12,807 nucleotides of DNA from Triparma columacea (lineage: Eukaryota > Sar > Bolidophyceae > Parmales > Triparmaceae). The stretch covers positions 1,359 through 14,165 of the forward strand of contig BRYA01000820.1 of assembly GCA_030267965.1 (NCBI GenBank). Reading direction: 5' to 3'. The notes below the pieces were generated by a model. The model made no database searches, was not told the origin of the DNA, and was given only the letters and a program-made list of their open reading frames with translations. The translations under genes were made by a program, and so were the position numbers. Below, one piece after another: positions 8,178-12,807 of this stretch (position 1 is the first letter of the stretch; every line of letters starts with the position of its first letter).

Positions 8178-11100
8178 CTAGCGTATCAATGTCTCAACGT
8201 TTCCCAACTCCGCCTTCATTGCAGTTAGGACGGGGGTACTTTGTATGCTGACTCCATCGTCCATATTCATGTCTGTGCCCAGCTTAAGTATGGCTTCAAC
8301 CGCCCCCGCTCCTATTGCGCCCCCCTTCCCCCCCTTTGGCTTGGGTGACAAGCCCCTGAGAGCCGCGAGAAGCTGCGAACCCCGACGCTCCTTCTTCTTC
8401 ATTGCGCTGCTGGGGCTTATCGGGGGGGCGGGAGGGGGGAGGCCGGCCTCCCCCCTCAAGTCCCTAATCTTGTCGAGGATTTCCAGCTTGTTGGTGGCCA
8501 GCAGCTCGTCCACGAGAGCCTCCAGCGTTACCCCTTCACCGTGAAGCTCGACGTGCCCGTCGTTCCGGAAGTTGAAGATGCTTCTACTGTTCTCCGCTGG
8601 GACTCTCTTTTCCTTGCTGACCCAGCACTCCTCCCAGTTTGCGTTAAGCAGACCCTCGGCCAAGCCAGAGCCCTTTTCTTCCCTTACAAATCCAGTCTCC
8701 TTGCCATCGTAGATGACCAGCCTTTTGGATCCCCCGGTAGCGCTCTCTTCCTTCACCGCAGCAGCAGGCGCAGCCTCAAATTCAGTAAGCAGCCCTCCTG
8801 TTGCAACCGTTAAGTTCCTCACGCTGGCACTTCTGTCGTAGATTGGCGTGACCATTGCGAGGCCTCCTTCAGGCTCGCCTCTTCCAATCTCTCCATCCTC
8901 TGCCCCCCCGACACCTGCTTTTCGCTGAAGCCGGCTGAGCCACTCGGGTACGGGGCTGTCTGCATCTGCGACAGAGCGCTCCTCCCCAACCTCGCTCTCC
9001 GTCTGCCTTTCGCCCTTGGAAGCCCTAGGTAGAAGCCCCGCTATGCAGGGCAGGGTCTCACCAACGTCAGCGCAGACTCTCTCGCCCATTGCCCCCGCGT
9101 CGTCGAGCATCGCCTTGTTCCAATCTCTGACATTTGTCGCGTAAGTCAGCAGGCACTTGTACACGACTTCGTAGCTAGCGTCTCCGGCCCCCCTTTCCGC
9201 GCCGCAGAGCCGGGAGTGGAGCTCCCTTAGATCCTCAGCCATTGTGCCCAAACTGTCGTCGTCAACCCCTTTGACTACGTAGGGGGAAAAGCGGAGGCTT
9301 CCAACGCGAGTCACTGCCTCGGTGAGGAGGAAAGGGCCGAACTCCCCACCCCCTCCCTCCCCCAAGACGGCCAGAACGGAGGACTTCCAGACGTTCCCAC
9401 CGCAGTCCACCTCGGTGAGAATCTTAATGCAGTTCCTCATGTCCTCCTCAGAAAATCCGGACCTAATGAAGAAGGCCTTGAAGCTCGCGAGGGAAATGAT
9501 CCCCTTTACGAGTCCTCTGCTCGTAGTCCTGCTGCTGTCCATCTCCATCTCCTTGAGAAGCGCCCTAGCGACGTTTTCGTAAGAGGGGTAGACGTCCTCC
9601 ATGCTGTCAACGCGGCCGTCCCTGACCTCCCTGAGCCTGTTGATAATGACCCCCCGAGCCAAGGTGCAGATCTCCTCTCCGGATACGAACCCCGTGCCCT
9701 CTTTGTCAAGGACGAAGAAGAGAGTTTCGCATGTAGTGATCCAAGACGAGGAGGTATTGTTGAAGTTGACTAGCCTGCGATGACATTAGCGAGTGGATGG
9801 AGGGAAGGGGGTAGGAGCAAACATGGGTGAGAGTCATGGGGATTCTATACTTCTGCATTTTTCTTCTCCATTGCTGGCATTATTCGCTGTTGATTCGCCC
9901 CTCGAGCCTGCTCACCTCCTATTGTGTTCGTTAATAACGAGGGCAACGAAAATGTCAAGGTCGCTCTCCTCAAAGTCCTCCTCCTGCAGGATGGTCCTGA
10001 ACTGCCTGAGGGCGATCACCTTCACTCTCCTCGGGGAGAAGGAGCTCCTGGGGGGGGAACCCGAGGAGGAAGGGATCGAGCTGCTCTTGCTGGCCTGCTT
10101 TCCACCCCTCCTCCGTGGGGAGAGGGACAGCGCATTCTGGTCGGGAGGTTCTAGGTTCGAGTCGTCCTCAAATTCGTTGCTCGCGCTCTTACTAACGTAA
10201 ATGTTTGTAAGGAGTGACATCTCAGACTGCGAAGAGGTCAGGGGTGAGTGGAAGGAAGATGATGTTGGCGTAAGGGGTAAGGGTAAGGGGATGGTTTAGG
10301 GACTGCGCGAGCCAACGCTCAAATCTCAAATTGTCTCTTCGTTCCTAATCTCTTCTCACCTCGTCTATTTGCCCCCCTGCACGCCATTGAAGGACCTGCA
10401 GGTAGTTCCGGAGAGACTTCACATTCGTTTGGGTCGTCTCTACAATAATCGCAAGCCAGAGAGCCTTGGCCAGGGCGTAGAAGCGTGGTGTGCGGGAGGC
10501 CATCGTAGCTCCCCCCTTTAATCTTCCTTCGCCGCCTAGGTAATCCTCCTCAGACCCGCCAAACTTCGCTGCCATCATCCTCGCCTTTTCCCTCTTCCGT
10601 TCTCTGTTCTTCTGTATGAACTCAAAGTCAGCAATAAAGTGACTGTTGTTTGACAAGGTCGGGGGAGTCTGGGACGCAGACCAACGGGAGGGGTTGCTAG
10701 AGAAACGATCGAAAAAGTCCATACTCGAGTCTTGGCGGGTGCGGGCCGGAGGGGAAGATCGAGTAGGGGATGACGATTGACGGCTAGATTGACTGGGCCC
10801 CCCGTAGCCACCTGAACGTGACTTTGGTGAGACACCGTCTTTGGCGTAGATAGGAGAGTGGAGAGGGGGGGGCGCCCTGTCAGAGTAATCGGCAATAGTG
10901 ATTGGTACATGGTTACCCTTGTAAGTGGCCTTCCCCATTGCGAGAGACCTGGGGGTGGTAGAGCCAAAGGAGAGGGCTGACTTGGGAGAGATGGACTGAA
11001 GGAGGGGGTTAATAAGGGTACGCTCCTTCTTCGGGCAGCTCCAAGTTTACTCACCTTGTGTTTTTTGACGACATACTGCATCCTTCTGCTTGTGTACTGC

Positions 11101-11459
11101 TCTGGTGATATTCCCCCCTTGGGCTCCCACGGTCTTTCTGTCTTGCTAAAGTCGACTTTGGGCTTCGTTGCACGGGGGGGCTCTCCAAAGTGCGCCCCTT
11201 TCCGATCCTTAGTAAAGTGCAGAGAGAAGGAGGTGCCTCCCGAACTGGGCACTTGGGAAGTCTGCTGCATCCTAGCCTCTGTGGCCAACGCGTAATGAGG
11301 AGCTTGCTCAGGCTGAGATTGAGACAATCTAGACCGGGATACTCCAGCGTGTACACCAGCTTGGCGAAGGGCAGGGATTGTTGTGAGATTGGTTTCCGAG
11401 GGGGGGTCACTCAGAGGGTCAAAGTAGAACGACGTGTCGTAGGAGGGGACCCAAGACAT
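8178..11459 (-). CDS. EF-hand-containing protein of unrecognised family; four exons
   Basis: Gene model (minus): exons 11459-11055, 10995-10360, 10226-9916 and 9774-8178, all GT-AG and in frame, giving 982 residues. The N-terminal third is Ser/Pro/Arg-rich and probably disordered. A basic helix (about 258-278, KNRERKREKAR) follows, then an ordered helical block (about 305-345, ALAKALWLAIIVETTQTNV) that continues across the exon 2-3 junction. After another Ser/Pro-rich stretch comes a single good EF-hand at about 467-490: its 12-residue loop D474 K E G T G F V S G E E485 has acidic residues at loop positions 1, 3 and 12, a Gly at 6 and a hydrophobic residue at 8. A degenerate second EF-like unit may follow near residues 540-580. 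The C-terminal part mixes helical and low-complexity segments. I do not recognise the overall family; Ca2+ sensing is inferred from the EF loop only. No membrane segment or signal peptide was seen. Confidence 0.75.
9775..9915 (-). other. Intron 3 of the EF-hand gene (141 bp)
   Basis: On the minus strand the donor is AGGAG|GTGAGC and the acceptor GTCATCGCAG|GCTAG, with a branch-like GCTAAT about 13 bases upstream of the AG. Phase 2: AG|G forms Arg451. Splicing links a helical exon 3 end to the EF-hand exon, whose frame otherwise begins with a stop at 9788-9786. Confidence 0.85.
10227..10359 (-). other. Intron 2 of the EF-hand gene (133 bp)
   Basis: The donor is GACGAG|GTGAGA and the acceptor GACCTCTTCGCAG|TCTGAG, phase 0, joining GGQIDE to SEMSLLTN. 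The 3' part is strongly pyrimidine-rich and includes a CCTTACCC-like repeat (10271-10290). Confidence 0.85.
10996..11054 (-). other. Intron 1 of the EF-hand gene (59 bp)
   Basis: The donor is CACAAG|GTGAGT and the acceptor CCCCCTCCTTCAG|TCC, with a branch-like TTATTAAC just upstream. Phase 0. A stronger-looking CCCCCAG 48 bases downstream would put exon 2 out of frame and hit an early stop, so the upstream CAG is chosen. This is the shortest intron in the window. Confidence 0.75.
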
Positions 11460-11789
11460 GGTTAGGAGAGTGAGAGATAGATATGAGAAAGGAAGGCGGG
11501 ACGGGTGATGGAATGGTGGACTCAAAGGTTGTTAGCAGTTGGGGAGAGGATTTTTTGTGAAAAAAAAAAGTTGTTGTGTTTCCATCAGCTACAATAAGCA
11601 ACATATCAGGTGCGTTCCGCTTATTTCGGACGCTCATTTCTGATTTATCCTCTCAGTCCCGAGTCTCCCGAGTTTCCCACTTCAAACACTCAATATCTCA
11701 CCCCCCCGATTTGATATCCTTCCTGCACCCTCTGTTTCCTTCTTGGTTTTCTACAAGCAGGCAAAGAAACGGAGATCTGAGGTTCAGTA
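11460..11789. promoter_or_regulatory. Divergent intergenic promoter region
   Basis: This 330-bp gap lies between divergent start codons (minus ATG at 11459, plus ATG at 11790). It contains an A-rich tract, gtgaaaaaaaaaag, near 11557-11570 and pyrimidine-rich stretches close to the plus-strand gene. An in-frame TGA at 11778-11780 fixes the upstream limit of the plus-strand frame. No specific binding site was identified. Confidence 0.55.
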
Positions 11790-12751
11790 ATGGAGGAGAA
11801 GATCGTCGTGTACGACGGGAAAACGTCGTTTGAGGGGGATACGAGTATAACAGGGTTCACTGTTGCTGAAGGGGTCACTGAGATTGGTGAAGAGGCCTTT
11901 TGTGGATGCACGGGCTTGACATCGTTGGAGGGTCTTCGTTCTACGGGAGTCACTACGATTGGTGAAGAGGCCTTTAAGGACTGCACGGGCTTGACGTCGA
12001 TGGAGGGTCTTCCTACGGGAGTCACGAAAATTGGATATGATGCCTTTAAGGGATGCACGGGCTTGACATCGTTGGAGGGTCTTCGTACTACGGGAGTCAC
12101 TAAGATTGGTGAAGCTGCCTTTGGTGGATGCACGGGCTTGACATCGTTGGAGGGTCTTCCTACGGGAGTCACTACGATTGGTAGAGCTGCCTTTTATTCA
12201 TGCACGGGCTTGACATCATTGGAGGGTCTACCTTCGGGAATCACTACGATTGGTATGCAGGCCTTTTTTGGATGCACGGGCTTGACGTCGTCGGAGGGTA
12301 TTCCTGCGGGAGTCACTGAGATTGGTGAACGGGCCTTTGATGGATGCACGGGCTTGACGTCTTTAGTCGGACTTCCCCCAGACCTGCCTCCAGAGGAAAG
12401 CACCTTCAAAGCATGCAAGCACCTCTCCGTCATGCAGGGCCTTGAAGAATCCCATGACCCCTCCCCAGACTTTTTCAAGAAGCAGTTCTCCGAATACCCC
12501 ATCCACTTCAAGTTGATGTCTTCATCTCTAACGATTGAGGAATTCAAAAATCTCCTACAACTTCTTCGCACCGAAGTGCTCTCTCACCAAGAATCAACCT
12601 CCAACCCCCCCTTCACGCCCCTCCACTTCCTGTGCGCCAACAGAAATCAGGATCTCCTCCAACAAGCCGTCCCCCTGCTCATTCGCATCGACCAATCATG
12701 GACATCCAAGAAGGAGGTAGCGAGATTGTACACCCCCCTTCACTTTGCGAG
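11790..12751 (+). CDS. BspA-like leucine-rich-repeat protein with ankyrin-like C-terminal part (first exon, partial gene)
   Basis: The exon encodes 320 complete codons plus two bases and ends at a strong donor (GCGAG|GTAAGT), so the gene continues past the right edge. Residues 28-197 are seven LRR_5/BspA-type repeats of 24-25 residues with the pattern GVTxIGxxAFxxCTGLTSLEGL, followed by one decayed repeat (about 198-220). A helical linker leads to ankyrin-like motifs (TPLHFLCANRNQDLLQQAV at 276-294, and TPLHFA at 315-320). BspA-type repeats act as binding surfaces in secreted, cell-surface and intracellular proteins. No signal peptide is visible, so an intracellular location is more likely. 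The start is supported by an in-frame TGA 10 bases upstream. The ligand is unknown. The repeats are almost identical in DNA, which implies recent expansion. Confidence 0.88.
11871..12380 (+). repeat. Seven 72/75-bp tandem repeats encoding BspA-type LRRs
   Basis: Each unit contains near-constant DNA such as gcacgggcttgac and ggagtcac. Repeats 1 and 3 are 25 codons (ending LRST/LRTT); repeats 2 and 4-7 are 24 codons. Repeats 1+2 and 3+4 therefore form a 147-bp dimer pair. Differences cluster in the codons after GVT, after IG and after AF. Confidence 0.95.
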
Positions 12752-12807
12752 GTAAGTATGCAAGCTAGCAAACAATTCTGCCATGCATACTAATACTAAC
12801 CCCCCCC
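12752..12807 (+). other. Truncated intron 1 of the LRR/ankyrin gene
   Basis: The intron starts with GTAAGT at 12752. At 12794-12800 it has TACTAAC, a perfect match to the yeast-type branch site, followed by a C7 run. The acceptor is therefore expected within a few tens of bases beyond the window. Phase 2. Confidence 0.75.

Noticed and set aside
10146..10166. ggttcgagtc resembling a tRNA B-box
   Set aside because: It lies in coding exon 3 of the EF-hand gene, and no A-box or cloverleaf could be drawn around it.
10271..10301. Telomere-like run (taagggg, taaggg, tttaggg)
   Set aside because: It is short and irregular, and lies inside an intron where the opposite strand gives the pyrimidine tract before an acceptor; not an interstitial telomere.
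10939..10948. Stronger-looking CCCCCAG acceptor for EF-hand gene intron 1
   Set aside because: Using it puts exon 2 out of frame with an early TAA; the CAG 48 bases upstream keeps the frame and has its own pyrimidine tract and branch-like motif.
10575..11055. Read-through of EF-hand exon 1 into a long Pro/Leu/Thr-rich frame without splicing
   Set aside because: A consensus donor (AAG|GTGAGT) sits at 11055/11054, and the alternative frame after splicing is more protein-like and connects to the later exons in frame.
11690..12571. Minus-strand repetitive frames opposite the LRR gene (PSNDVKPVHP-type repeats)
   Set aside because: They are the antisense reading of the 72/75-bp LRR repeats; the plus strand gives a clear known fold.

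Overview
This is nuclear DNA from a eukaryote, most likely a unicellular stramenopile alga (bolidophyte- or diatom-like). The lineage is an inference. It rests on short GT-AG introns (59-177 bp) with GTGAG/GTAAG donors and CTAAC/CTAAT-like branch motifs, compact gene spacing, many long G/C homopolymer runs, and a BspA-like leucine-rich-repeat plus ankyrin protein of the kind expanded in such algae. No bacterial operon, phage, CRISPR array or rRNA/tRNA gene was seen.

Layout. Positions 1 to about 1645 hold a tandem array of a 495-bp higher-order repeat: three full copies and a diverged edge copy, with the array entering from the left. Each unit is two diverged subunits of 230 and 265 bp. The array reads like the remains of a protein repeat, but frameshifts and stops break it. 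Positions 1646-3660 are a gene-poor stretch with no convincing gene. From 3661 the window is gene-dense, with four genes: (1) 3661-5154, minus strand, an intronless ARM-repeat / coiled-coil / C3HC4 RING protein; (2) 5300-8120, plus strand, a four-exon TRMT2A-type tRNA (uracil-54-C5)-methyltransferase of 797 residues, reassembled here from its exons; (3) 8178-11459, minus strand, a four-exon, 982-residue EF-hand protein of unrecognised family, also reassembled here; (4) 11790 to beyond the right edge, plus strand, a BspA-like LRR protein leading into ankyrin-like repeats.

Orientation. Genes 1 and 2 diverge from a 145-bp gap that must hold both promoters. Genes 2 and 3 converge with only 57 bp between stop codons, so their 3' UTRs probably overlap. 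Genes 3 and 4 diverge from a 330-bp gap. Nothing suggests a shared pathway; adjacency looks like genome compaction. The most unusual material is the broken higher-order repeat array, the orphan EF-hand protein, the ARM-coil-RING architecture, and LRR repeats that vary only at a few fixed positions. The window starts inside a tandem repeat and ends in a C run within an intron, as assembly contigs often do.
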